Virus record (IMG/VR): IMGVR_UViG_3300044830_000034
Location: 1 to 57,149 of that record
Length of the DNA stretch: 57,149 bases
Direction: 5' to 3' (one strand)
DNA from: a virus
Shown: one piece after another, positions 50,041 to 57,015 of the stretch
Layout of the letters: each line of letters opens with the position of its first letter
How positions within the stretch are numbered: the stretch's first letter is position 1
Made by a program: the position numbers and the translations under genes
The notes under the pieces: model-generated
What the model was told of the DNA's origin: nothing
Seen by the model: only the letters and a program-made list of their open reading frames with translations
Database searches by the model: none

Positions 50041-50113
50041 CGGGTCCCCCTGGCGGTGCGGGTGCCCGCCCCGGGCTGGGGCGGGCGGGGTGGGTCAGAG
50101 CCGGTATTCGTCG

Positions 50114-50308
50114 TCACTCGGGTCGGATCGACACCACCACGAACTGCGCGTTGCCCACGTGCGCCATAAGCGCGCCGACCGCGCCCTGAGCGTCGTGCGC
50201 CTGCACTCGCAGAAAGCTGGCCCGGGTGTCCTGGTACCGGCGGTACGTGATACCGAACGCGGGGCGGGTGTCCTGGACGTCCGTTACGTGGCCGATTCGT
50301 GCGTTCAT
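50114..50308 (-). CDS. Small hypothetical protein, first gene of leftward operon
   Basis: A 64-aa protein preceded by GGGGAGAC. It has a beta-rich start (ARIGHVTDVQDTRPAFGITY) and a hydrophobic end. It faces away from the regulator at 50423, so their 114-bp gap is a divergent control region. Function unknown. Confidence 0.62.
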   Translation of the reverse strand: MNARIGHVTDVQDTRPAFGITYRRYQDTRASFLRVQAHDAQGAVGALMAHVGNAQFVVVSIRPE

Positions 50309-50342
50309 GTCCGTCTCCCCTGCTCACCGCTTCCTTGTGAGA

Positions 50343-50416
50343 ACTATGTTGGCCTACCAAGTAGACGTATGTCAACAGAGTTTGCCTATCCCGTGTGCCA
50401 ACTCGCATGTCATACT
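50343..50416. promoter_or_regulatory. Divergent promoter/operator region
   Basis: Leftward: TTGACA (minus strand 50375-50370) with candidate -10 CAACAT or CATAGT at 50351-50343. Between them lies the palindrome CTAC-CAA-GTAG (50354-50364), inside TTGGCCTACC (50349-50358), which recurs as TTGGTCTACC at 45638. Rightward: CATACT (50411-50416) six bases before the ATG at 50423, suggesting a leaderless transcript. Looks like a lysis/lysogeny-type switch. Confidence 0.55.
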
Positions 50417-50422
50417 CGGGCC

Positions 50423-50647
50423 ATGGACGAACCCGCCACCGACGAAGAGAAGATCGCCGAGATGGCCAAGCGCACCGAGCGCATCGCCGACGACAGGGCG
50501 TGGATCTACAAGACGATCCCCGAGGTCTTCCCCGAGAAGCACGGCAGATCAGCCGTGCGGGGGCGCCTCACCGCCGTCGTCAAGGCAACCGGCTTCACCC
50601 GCGAATACGTCGCCCGCATCCGCGACGGGAAAGGCCCGAAGTTGTGA
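50423..50647 (+). CDS. Small helix-turn-helix-like regulator
   Basis: A 74-aa helical protein. The C-terminal half (LTAVVKATGFTREYVARIRDG) has the shape of a helix-turn-helix with a GFTREYVARIR recognition helix, as in small phage Cro or plasmid Kor proteins. The N-terminus is a charged helix. The likely leaderless start and the divergent operator suggest that it controls both directions. It overlaps the next GTG by 4 bp. Confidence 0.65.
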   Translation: MDEPATDEEKIAEMAKRTERIADDRAWIYKTIPEVFPEKHGRSAVRGRLTAVVKATGFTREYVARIRDGKGPKL

Positions 50648-50886
50648 CCGCCACCCGCAGCACCGTCCAGGACTGGCTGGAGACACTGGAGAAGGCCGCC
50701 AATGAGCACGGGGACGATCCGGAGTACCGGGCCTGGGTGTTCCGTGGCGTGCTGACCGCCGCGTGGCAGGACGGTCACGCGCGCGGGTACGACGACTGCC
50801 GCGACGACCACGACCGCGCCCGAGCCGCCGCACGACGCGCAGCCCGAGAAAACGCCACCACCCCGCCCGCACCCGAGGAGAGCTGA
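50644..50886 (+). CDS. Small hypothetical protein
   Basis: An 80-aa protein coupled to the regulator. It has a helical core (TVQDWLETLEKAANEHG, GVLTAAWQDGHARGYDDC) and a highly charged Arg/Asp C-terminus. No family recognised. Confidence 0.6.
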   Translation: MTATRSTVQDWLETLEKAANEHGDDPEYRAWVFRGVLTAAWQDGHARGYDDCRDDHDRARAAARRAARENATTPPAPEES

Positions 50887-50889
50887 GCC

Positions 50890-51816
50890 ATGAGCCGCGT
50901 CTACTTCCATAGCCCTTCGGGAGAAGCCCAACTCCGAGGATCCGAACGCGCCTGGCTCAGCGGCCTCGTCACTGACCTCGCCAACGGTCTTCTCGACGTC
51001 CGCGGCCTGAACCGCGCCGAGCGGCTCCGCGAACTCATCCACCCTGACCACCACATGGCGCACCACTCCGCGAAGCCCGAGGAGTTCCTGCGGTGGGCGT
51101 CCAGCTACGAGACGTCGTTCTCGGTCGGCTGGAGCGACCGCACACCCCTCATCCAATACGCGGGCAAGCCCATCGACTCCTTCATGCTGGCCCTGAACAC
51201 CGCACTCACGGTTGGCAACGACGCCATCAAACTCGCAGCCCGCCTCCACGGATCCTGCGAGATCCACGCCTGGGTCGACGGCCCCAACCGGGCCTGGCTC
51301 GCTGACATCATGCAGGCCGGGCTCGACGCTTCGATCTACCGGCGCGGCTTCTGGTTCAAGGACGGGCCCGGCGAAGGCGCTGCGCGGAAGTGGTCGGACC
51401 AGGGGTGGGGCGACGTCATCACGCTGCTGCGCTCCCGGAATGACGAGCCGGTCGTCACCTCGTACTCAGTCTGCGACAGCTTCCCCGACTCAAGCATCGG
51501 CGACTGGATGCCGCCGTGGCCCGAGGGCGTCCCAAGGGACTGGCGCGAGTTGACCGAGGACCAGCAGAGCGCACGCTCCGACCGCTCCGATGCCTGGTAC
51601 GACCTGGATGACACGGAGCAGTGGCGCATCTCCATGGAGGGGCTGCGCACCAGCGAAGAGGGACTGGAGATGAAGCCTGGCAACTGGGATCAATTCCGGT
51701 TCGGCCACAGCCTCTCCGTGCTGGACCTGTTCGCAGCCGACTCGGACGAGCGACTTCGGGCCGCCCTCGGCTTGGAGGCCACCCCCGCCCCGTCCGACCC
51801 GGGGAGCGGCGGGTGA
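50890..51816 (+). CDS. Hypothetical protein
   Basis: A 308-aa protein, ATG three bases after the previous stop with GAGGAGAG upstream. It opens SRVYFHSPSGEAQLRGSERAW, an opening I associate with unannotated Streptomyces proteins. The body is alpha/beta with many Trp residues (GRGFWFKDG-like, WMPPWPEG). No catalytic motif is clear. It ends in a GTGA overlap with the next gene, so the two act together or are at least co-expressed. Confidence 0.6.
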   Translation: MSRVYFHSPSGEAQLRGSERAWLSGLVTDLANGLLDVRGLNRAERLRELIHPDHHMAHHSAKPEEFLRWASSYETSFSVGWSDRTPLIQYAGKPIDSFMLALNTALTVGNDAIKLAARLHGSCEIHAWVDGPNRAWLADIMQAGLDASIYRRGFWFKDGPGEGAARKWSDQGWGDVITLLRSRNDEPVVTSYSVCDSFPDSSIGDWMPPWPEGVPRDWRELTEDQQSARSDRSDAWYDLDDTEQWRISMEGLRTSEEGLEMKPGNWDQFRFGHSLSVLDLFAADSDERLRAALGLEATPAPSDPGSGG

Positions 51817-52439
51817 GCGCCTACCCGTGGCTGTCCCGCGAGGAGTGGGCGGCGAAGGCCGAGTACTCGGTGCGGACGTTCTGCACGCCGGATGAGCGGC
51901 TGGAGCAGGCGTTCCCCGGCGCGCACTGGCCGACGCTCGCCGAGGACACGGAGATGGAGGAGTTGGCCACGTCCGCCGCGAAGACCGTCCGTCCGCTGCT
52001 GACCGCCGAGATCCAGCGGCTCAAGGGCCTACTGCCGGACCGGCCGCCGAAGAGCCGAGCCCGCGCCGACTGGTTCTGCGGCCTGGAGGGCAAGCCCTGG
52101 AAGGACGCCTGCAACCTCGCTGGCGTTGAAGGCATCCGTGCCTCGCTGGCCCGAGCGGTCCGTGATGAGCACTGGGGGACGATCACGTGGGAGCTGGGGC
52201 GGTTGTATGACAACTACCCGGACATCACGCTGCCCCCCGATGTCGTCGCGGCCGTGGACCGACTGCGCGCCATCGGACTGGCCGTCAACGCCCGTCGCAC
52301 CAAAGAAGCCGATCGGCTGGTCGAGGAAGCGGTCGCCGCCGAGGTTGCCAAGCGGGCCACCGACGAAGGCTGGGCGAAGGAGTTGGGGCGCCGGGCCCGC
52401 ATCGACGACGGTCCGCTGGTCGCCATCCACCCCGCCTGA
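51813..52439 (+). CDS. Hypothetical protein
   Basis: A 208-aa protein with GTG start in the upstream stop. It is mainly helical: SREEWAAKAEYSVRTFC, an EMEELATSAAKTVRPLL stretch, and a C-terminal charged coiled coil (EADRLVEEAVAAEVAKR). Several DUF-type Streptomyces plasmid proteins have this outline, but I cannot name a family. It ends the rightward block before the leftward DUF6233-like gene. Confidence 0.6.
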   Translation: MSAYPWLSREEWAAKAEYSVRTFCTPDERLEQAFPGAHWPTLAEDTEMEELATSAAKTVRPLLTAEIQRLKGLLPDRPPKSRARADWFCGLEGKPWKDACNLAGVEGIRASLARAVRDEHWGTITWELGRLYDNYPDITLPPDVVAAVDRLRAIGLAVNARRTKEADRLVEEAVAAEVAKRATDEGWAKELGRRARIDDGPLVAIHPA

Positions 52440-52580
52440 CCCCGCCTACGCCCTTCGGCGTATTCCGCCGCATCCCCGGCGCCCGGACCCCCACCCGGTG
52501 CCAGGGTTGCCCCGAGTCCCCCCCGCGGCCCCGCCCCGCCCCGCCCCGCTGCGCCCCCGTCGCGGCGGGGCGCGGGTGCG

Positions 52581-52979
52581 TCACGGCTCCGGCCGGCACA
52601 CGGTGCACCCCGGGACGCCCTGGGCGATGGCGGCGCGGGCCTCGGCCAGGGTGACGGTACGGCCGCCGCGGACCAGCCAGCAGCGGGCCGCGTCGTGCAC
52701 CTCGTGGGGTCCGCCGTGCGCGCGGCCGACGGGGGCGATGACCCATGCGGGCTCCGGCGGTTCGGCCGGCTCGCGGGGCACCGCGCTGTAGTCCTCGCCC
52801 TGCACCGGGGTCACGGCCGCCGCGGGGACGGTCAGGGCCACCTCGGCGCGCCACGTCCCGTCCGCCGCCTGGCGCCAGCGGAGGAGGCGGGCCTCGACCG
52901 TCGCGCCACCGGGGAGGGTGAGCTGCACGCGGGGAGGGGGAGGGGGATCGGACACGCGTTCGATCGTAGCGGCGCCCAT
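52581..52979 (-). CDS. DUF6233-like protein
   Basis: A 132-aa protein from ATG 52979. It has a PPPPPRVQLTLPGGATVEARLL start, ALTVPAAAVTPVQGEDYSAVP in the middle and CWLVRGGRTVTLAEARAAI near the end, the pattern of the Streptomyces DUF6233 family, including the conserved GxDY-S-x-V-P. A final CTVC may bind metal. Function unknown. The ATG lies 27 bp from the left end of the insertion element at 53006. Confidence 0.75.
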   Translation of the reverse strand: MGAATIERVSDPPPPPRVQLTLPGGATVEARLLRWRQAADGTWRAEVALTVPAAAVTPVQGEDYSAVPREPAEPPEPAWVIAPVGRAHGGPHEVHDAARCWLVRGGRTVTLAEARAAIAQGVPGCTVCRPEP

Positions 52980-53005
52980 GTGATCGGCCGGGGTCGGAGA
53001 CTGAT

Positions 53006-53542
53006 TGTCCGGTGTCACTGGACCTTGACCGTTCGCCACTGAACTTTGACGACCGGCAGTTTCCTGACACTGAAGTTTGACCGGGTGGGACTCGGCGGCT
53101 TGGAGGGACAGGGGCGCGCCATGAAGGCGGTAGACGATGACGAGGCCGCCGGGGCCCTGACGTACCTCGCCGTGATTCAGATTCGCACTATGGCCCGGCG
53201 CCGGCAGCCCTTCTACGAGTGGATGGGCGAGGACTACGTCGTCTGCATCGGATGGCTTGCCGACCTCGTGCACAACCTGGCAGATCCTCGTGCGCGAACG
53301 AAACCGTGGAGGCTCCGCCGGAAGCGGCCGCACTGCATGGAATACACCTGGGCAGTCGCAGGAGAGGCCGGCCGGAAGTGGATCCTCGACAGCCTGGAGA
53401 AGGAAGGACTCGTGTGGGAGCCGCCGTCAGACACGAGCCTCACAGGCAAGCGCGACCACCACGCGTGAGAGCACGTCGTGCCCCCAAGCGGAGCGCGGTC
53501 AAACTTCAGTGGCAAACGGTCAGGGTTCAGTGGCACGGGACA
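53006..53542 (+). mobile_element. Non-autonomous IS21-like insertion element (537 bp)
   Basis: Both ends start TGTCC and carry related 16-bp repeats. Left: CACTGGACCTTGACCG (53016-53031), CACTGAACTTTGAC (53037-53050), CACTGAAGTTTGACCG (53068-53083). Right, inverted: CGGTCAAACTTCAGTG (53496-53511), CGGTCAGGGTTCAGTG (53517-53532). The element is bounded 5'-TG...CA-3' and flanked by the direct repeat CTGAT (53001-53005 and 53543-53547). Multiple terminal repeats and TG/CA ends are IS21 features. No istA/istB genes lie inside, only a 115-aa ORF, so it must be mobilised in trans. Confidence 0.82.
53121..53468 (+). CDS. Cargo protein of the insertion element, unknown function
   Basis: A 115-aa protein from ATG 53121 with GGAGGGACAGGGG upstream. 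It has an acidic start (DDDEAAGALTYLAVIQIRT), a central WMGEDYVVCIGWLADLVHNL and a basic AKPWR-like stretch (RARTKPWRLRRKRPHC). It ends with GRKWILDSLEKEGLVWEPP, resembling a winged-helix tail. It is not a transposase. It is entirely inside the terminal repeats, so it travels with them. Role unknown; a passenger regulator is possible. Confidence 0.65.
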   Translation: MKAVDDDEAAGALTYLAVIQIRTMARRRQPFYEWMGEDYVVCIGWLADLVHNLADPRARTKPWRLRRKRPHCMEYTWAVAGEAGRKWILDSLEKEGLVWEPPSDTSLTGKRDHHA

Positions 53543-53620
53543 CTGATCGCTTGTGCGCAATTCTGTTCGAAATATGCAACGCAGTGTGACAGCTGGCCCG
53601 ACGGTGGTCTGCGATCGATC

Positions 53621-53641
53621 ATCTAGTAACTGACGGGTAAC
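53621..53641. promoter_or_regulatory. Operator-like GTAAC repeat upstream of DinD-like gene
   Basis: ATCTAGTAACT (53621-53631) is identical to 16661-16671 and is followed by a second GTAAC at 53637-53641. Further downstream CTAACC and GGTTAG half sites (53708-53713 and 53733-53738) flank a possible promoter. The 363-bp gap 53469-53831 otherwise holds no gene. Confidence 0.5.
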
Positions 53642-53831
53642 GTCGCAGGTAGAGGCATAGACCAGTCAGCAGTCAAACGGGGCAACGGTCCTGACGGATC
53701 ATCAATGCTAACCGTGTCCGATACGGGGAGTAAGGTTAGGGGCGTCGGAAGTCTGTGCGATCCGACGACAGACATGAGTGTGCCCCCGCGCGGTACCCGC
53801 CGCCGGGGGCAATGGATCCAAGGAGTTCCCC

Positions 53832-54668
53832 TTGACTCAGTTCCACCTTAGCGTTCCCGACCCGGGCGTCAACGGCCGGGGCGCAAGCCCCTTCGACCGG
53901 ATCCGCCGGACGGACGCCTACGGCCGCGAATACTGGAACAGCCGCGAGATGCAGCCCCTCATGGGCTACCCGCGCTGGCAGCACTTCGAGCCGGTCATCG
54001 ACCGCGCCAAGGCGGCGGCCCACAACGTGAACGATCGAGCGGCGGTTTTCACGGTCATCCGTGAAAACCCCTCTCGCCAGGGCGGACGCCCCCGCGAGGA
54101 CGTCCAACTCAGCCGGGCAGCCGCGTACTACGTTGCGATGAACGGCGACCCGACAAAGCCCGAGGTAGCAGCAGCCCAGGCCTACTTCGTGCGCATGACC
54201 CGCGCCGCCGAACTCCACGCGCTCGAAGACGGTGAGATCCGGCGGACCGCGCTTGCCCGCGCCCGCGAAATGGTCGACTACCGCACGTTCCGCGACATGA
54301 TGTCGGAGAACGCCACCGACTACGAGCCGAGCAGCAAGGCCACGGGCCTGCACTTCGCCATCATGCAGAACAAGCTGTACCTGCACCTCACCGGCATGAC
54401 CGCCGAACAGATCAAGGGCTCACGACCCCTGGCCGTCTGGCCCGGCTGCGAGGAAGGCAAGCCCGAGCCCTCGGCGAAGAACGCGGCGCGGAAGGTCGCG
54501 AAGAACTACCTGACGGCCGGCGAGCTGAGCAAGCTCGACCGCCTCGTCGGCCGGCTGTGTCTCCGGGCCGAGGACATCACTGACGATGGGCTGCGCTTGT
54601 CGATGGCCCAGTGGGATTACGTGGTGGACATCGAACTGGCGGTACTGCGGCGCCCCCTCGCCGCCTGA
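53832..54668 (+). CDS. DinD/BRO-N-like protein (possible antirepressor)
   Basis: A 278-aa protein. A TTG start with AAGGAG six bases upstream is chosen over the earlier in-frame start at 53778. Residues 30-125 match DinD (DNA-damage-inducible protein D): GREYWNSREMQPLMGYPRW, then VQLSRAAAYYVAMNGDPTKP and an acidic helical continuation. This is a BRO-N type domain. Phage BRO/DinD-like proteins often act as antirepressors or regulators induced in lysis. The C-terminal half (KATGLHFAIMQNKLYLHLTG) fits the same family. The upstream region has several operator-like repeats. Confidence 0.78.
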   Translation: MTQFHLSVPDPGVNGRGASPFDRIRRTDAYGREYWNSREMQPLMGYPRWQHFEPVIDRAKAAAHNVNDRAAVFTVIRENPSRQGGRPREDVQLSRAAAYYVAMNGDPTKPEVAAAQAYFVRMTRAAELHALEDGEIRRTALARAREMVDYRTFRDMMSENATDYEPSSKATGLHFAIMQNKLYLHLTGMTAEQIKGSRPLAVWPGCEEGKPEPSAKNAARKVAKNYLTAGELSKLDRLVGRLCLRAEDITDDGLRLSMAQWDYVVDIELAVLRRPLAA

Positions 54669-54674
54669 CCGGTA

Positions 54675-54709
54675 CGACGTCGCCCCCGCTCCGGCGGGGG
54701 CTTCGTCGT
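54675..54709 (+). terminator. Long hairpin after DinD-like gene
   Basis: ACGACG/CGTCGT flank GCCCCCG/CGGGGGC (54682-54688 and 54695-54701) with a CTCCGG loop, 6 bases after the stop. No T tract follows. Probably a terminator for the convergent genes on both sides. Confidence 0.55.
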
Positions 54710-54719
54710 GCCCGGGGGC

Positions 54720-54974
54720 TCACTCCTCGCCCGCCGCGTCCTGCAACCGCTGCTGCCCCGCGTAGGGCTCGAACTCGGTGCCCTTCCGCGCCCGGTGCAG
54801 TTCCACCGCCGCCTGCCGCTCTTCCTCCCGGGCCCGTCGCAGCTCGGCCACGTCCTCCGCCGGCCACTCGGCCACCGGGCCCGGCCGGGCGGACGCGGCG
54901 GCCACCGCGGCGTGGGCCTGGGTGAAGCGTTGCTGGGCGGCGATCAGGTGCTCGGGGATCTCGGAGTCGGTCAC
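54720..54974 (-). CDS. Small helical Streptomyces-type protein
   Basis: An 84-aa protein from GTG 54974. It reads TDSEIPEHLIAAQQRFTQA, then EWPAEDVAELRRAREEERQ and ends RLQDAAGEE; it is almost all helix. A -10 TATCCT (minus strand 54987-54982) sits 7 bases before the GTG, so the transcript is probably leaderless. This is a common unannotated protein in Streptomyces genomes and elements. Confidence 0.68.
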   Translation of the reverse strand: MTDSEIPEHLIAAQQRFTQAHAAVAAASARPGPVAEWPAEDVAELRRAREEERQAAVELHRARKGTEFEPYAGQQRLQDAAGEE

Positions 54975-55538
54975 GCCCGGGAGGATACCGGGGCAGCGCC
55001 CCGTACCCTGGCCGCATCCCATCCCGGCCGTGCTGGCCCGTCCCCGCTGGTTGAGCAGCGGGGACACCAGGGGCGCTACCCTGGCCCTGCGGCATCCGGG
55101 TGAGAGACCCGGCGCGCGTGACTCGCTCCGCGTGAGAGGTGGCCCGTCCAGGGGACGGAAGACCCCTGTGCCGCGCTACCCTGGCCACCGACGCGTCCAT
55201 GGGCGCGCAGCATCGCCCGGGAGGATGCGCCAAAGATCCCGAGGCCGCGAGCCCTGCCGCAACGGGGCAGCATCGGTCTGTGCTGCGCGACCAGTCCGCC
55301 CGGCGTGCGGTGGCCCTGGCCTCCGAGTGCACCTCGCCGGGCGTTGCAGTCGCTGCGGCGGCCGTGCGCCCTCGCCCCCGTCAGCCGCTGGTTGCGACGG
55401 GGGCGTTGCGGGATCCCGGCTGGTGAAAACCGTGGTCGCTTTCGCGCTGCTGCGGAAGTGATGCGAGCGGGAAGCATGACGTGCGTTACGCACGTCATGC
55501 CATGTGACCAGGCTTTTTCCTGATAACAGGAAATACTC
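54975..55538. other. Long intergenic region with repeats, no supported gene
   Basis: 564 bp with open frames on both strands, but low third-position G/C, no good ribosome-binding site and shadow-like composition. TACCCTGGCC occurs three times (55004-55013, 55077-55086, 55177-55186); GCGCTACCCTGGCC is exactly repeated 100 bp apart (55073 and 55173). A small hairpin CCGGGT/ACCCGG follows the second. The palindrome at 55474-55500 lies near the right end. A control, att or origin region is possible. I see no gene. Confidence 0.5.
55474..55500. repeat. Perfect 13-bp inverted repeat
   Basis: GCATGACGTGCGT, one T, then ACGCACGTCATGC: a perfect 27-bp palindrome. Twenty bases later TTTCCTG-ATAA-CAGGAAA forms a second small inverted repeat. 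No gene overlaps it. Candidates are an operator, a recombination core or a replication-related site. Confidence 0.7.
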
Positions 55539-55763
55539 CTACGCCGCCCGCAGGGCTGCCCATTCGACCTCGAGGAACGCCAGACCTCGAGCGGCGTCGA
55601 CCTCGAGGACCCGCCCCGGCCCGGACAGCCCGCTCTCCGACTCGAGCACCACGACGTCCATGCCCACCTCGAGCGGACCGTCCGCATCCTCGAGGCCGAC
55701 GCGCGTCTGGTTCCCGCGAACGCGCACGTTCGGGTCGATCTCGACACTCGTCACCAGGATCAC
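55539..55763 (-). CDS. Small beta-rich hypothetical protein
   Basis: A 74-aa protein of short beta strands (VRVRGNQTRVGLEDADG, GPGRVLEVDAARGLAFLEVEW), resembling an OB- or SH3-like barrel. Its Leu-Glu pairs are all written CTCGAG, so seven CTCGAG hexamers fall within about 210 bp here. The start is an ATG in front of an AT-free leader. Function unknown. Confidence 0.65.
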   Translation of the reverse strand: MILVTSVEIDPNVRVRGNQTRVGLEDADGPLEVGMDVVVLESESGLSGPGRVLEVDAARGLAFLEVEWAALRAA

Positions 55764-55772
55764 TGCTCGAGA

Positions 55773-55955
55773 CTACGCCGCGAGCTCTAGCCACTCCGCA
55801 TACAGCCCCGCGAGCCGCACCTGATCCGCGTCCGCCAGCGGAGCCCGTTCCACCAGAGCGTGGATCTCCCGGTTGACCACATCGAGCGACCGGGCCACCG
55901 CAGCCTCACGCGGACGCGGGCGCGCGGCAGCACAGGGGCAGGTCGGAGCGGGCAT
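55773..55955 (-). CDS. Small hypothetical protein
   Basis: A 60-aa protein with a Pro/Arg N-terminus (CPCAAARPRPREAAVARS) and a helical C-terminus (LADADQVRLAGLYAEWLEL). It precedes the beta-rich gene by nine bases and is probably co-transcribed. No family recognised. Confidence 0.58.
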   Translation of the reverse strand: MPAPTCPCAAARPRPREAAVARSLDVVNREIHALVERAPLADADQVRLAGLYAEWLELAA

Positions 55956-56017
55956 GATCCAAGCTTAGGCGGCGGGTGTGACAGGGCGGTACCGCGCAGG
56001 CCGGACGGCATATACCA

Positions 56018-56287
56018 CTAATCGGCGGGCGGCTCCGGGGGAGCGGCGACGAACGTGCCCTTGCCCTGCACCGTGTACACCAGGCCCCGCTCCCGTAGCT
56101 CCCGCACAGCGCGCCGCGCCGTCAGCCGGGCCACCCCGTACTCCTCCGCCAGCCTGGCCTCCGCCGGGATCGGCCGGTCCACGACCAGCGTGCCCGCCGC
56201 GATCTGCGCCGCCACGATGTCGGCGAGCTGCTGGTACACCGGCCGGCCCGACTCGTGGTCAATGAGGTCACGCGGATCGTCACTCAC
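56018..56287 (-). CDS. GntR-family regulator, DNA-binding domain only (KorSA-like)
   Basis: An 89-aa protein, GTG start. It has the GntR winged helix: PVYQQLADIVAAQIAAGTLVV, IPAEARLAEEYGVARLTARRAVRELRERG, and VYTVQGKGTFVA. The usual C-terminal effector domain (UTRA/FCD) is absent, so it probably responds to no ligand or is a shortened version. GntR proteins of the KorSA/TraR type repress transfer genes in Streptomyces elements such as pSAM2. Its -10 TACGTT lies 6 bases before the GTG (leaderless). It faces away from the rightward genes at 56448. Confidence 0.82.
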   Translation of the reverse strand: MSDDPRDLIDHESGRPVYQQLADIVAAQIAAGTLVVDRPIPAEARLAEEYGVARLTARRAVRELRERGLVYTVQGKGTFVAAPPEPPAD

Positions 56288-56343
56288 ACGATCAACGTAG
56301 ACACCCGCTGACCTGCACGCTTCTCCAGATCCCTCCGCACTCC

Positions 56344-56371
56344 TCTACAGAGGTCTACATCGGGGTATACC
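56344..56371 (+). promoter_or_regulatory. GntR-type operator and promoter
   Basis: Two TCTACA boxes 10 bp apart (56344-56349 and 56354-56359) precede the palindrome GGTATACC (56364-56371), whose TATACC could be a -10. A related GTCTAC box lies in reverse before the GntR start (56297-56302). These would let the GntR protein control itself and the rightward genes. Confidence 0.5.
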
Positions 56372-56447
56372 GTAGGAGCACGAAAAATCCCCGCAGCCGC
56401 TTGCGACGGCCCGGGGGATGGACGACCCGAGTGAGGAGCAGGTCGAC

Positions 56448-56663
56448 ATGCAAGAGAATACCGGCGACGCGGCCACCGCAGTGAGTCCCCCGCCACGGCA
56501 ATTCGCCTCGCTGGAGTCGACCGCGGTGCCGGACACCGTCACCCGCGAGGACGGCAGCGTGCAGACCGGCACGATCCTCGTCGTCCACGCCCCCGGCGCC
56601 CCAGTGCCCGCCCAGATGCGGCACACCTGCGGCCCCACGTGCGGTCGGCGGCGCACCCCGTGA
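56448..56663 (+). CDS. Hypothetical acidic protein
   Basis: A 71-aa protein with GAGGAG nine bases before the ATG at 56448; an upstream ATG at 56418 lacks one. It is largely unstructured in the N-terminal half with a short beta-rich end (GTILVVHAPGAPVPAQM) and C-G-P-T-C. It begins the rightward block controlled from the GntR operator and overlaps the next gene (GTGA). Confidence 0.6.
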   Translation: MQENTGDAATAVSPPPRQFASLESTAVPDTVTREDGSVQTGTILVVHAPGAPVPAQMRHTCGPTCGRRRTP

Positions 56664-56845
56664 CCCGCTGGTGCTGCATCCACCACGGCCCCGTCCAGGA
56701 CGAGGATGCGCAGATCGTCGGCGCCGTCGAAACCGGCTCCGGGCCCGGCATGCCCACCTACGCCTGTATCGGCTGCATCCGCGCCCACGGGATCGTGCCG
56801 CTGACCGCAGCCCGGCGGGACGTCCCGCACGGGGAGCCCGTATGA
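56660..56845 (+). CDS. Small zinc-binding protein
   Basis: A 61-aa protein from GTG 56660 within the upstream stop. It has WCCIHHGP near the start and CIGC followed by an RAHG helix, giving a Cys/His site. It overlaps the next ATG by 4 bp. Unknown function. Confidence 0.6.
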   Translation: MTRWCCIHHGPVQDEDAQIVGAVETGSGPGMPTYACIGCIRAHGIVPLTAARRDVPHGEPV

Positions 56846-57015
56846 CGCCCCGGCGGTGCGACCGCTGCGACCGGACCGTCACGGACTGGACCGCGCGCCC
56901 CGTCGAGGACGACCACGGCCCCCTTGAGGTCACCTGGTGCGCGGACCCCGCCGCCTGCAACCAGGCGCGCGCAGAGGCCGCGAACAGCCGCACACGGCGC
57001 GCACTGCCCGCATAG
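56842..57015 (+). CDS. Small zinc-ribbon protein
   Basis: A 57-aa protein starting with MTPRRCDRCDRTV, with a second Cys pair WCADPAACN. A compact single ribbon. It is the last gene in the window; 134 bp without a gene follow to the edge. The style matches the small proteins at the left end, supporting a joined-end arrangement. Confidence 0.6.
   Translation: MTPRRCDRCDRTVTDWTARPVEDDHGPLEVTWCADPAACNQARAEAANSRTRRALPA

Noticed and set aside
53006-53542. Phage operators or replication iterons as the explanation for the CACTGAA repeats
   Set aside because: The repeats are inverted between the two ends, start with TG/CA and are flanked by a CTGAT duplication, which an insertion explains better.
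53549-53580. SOS (LexA) box before the DinD-like gene
   Set aside because: Only a half-site (GTTCGA) is present near 53563; the full actinobacterial TCGAAC-n4-GTTCGA palindrome is absent.
55139-55426. A 95-aa rightward ORF in the 55-kb gap
   Set aside because: No ribosome-binding site, low third-position G/C compared with neighbours, and competing open frames on the other strand.
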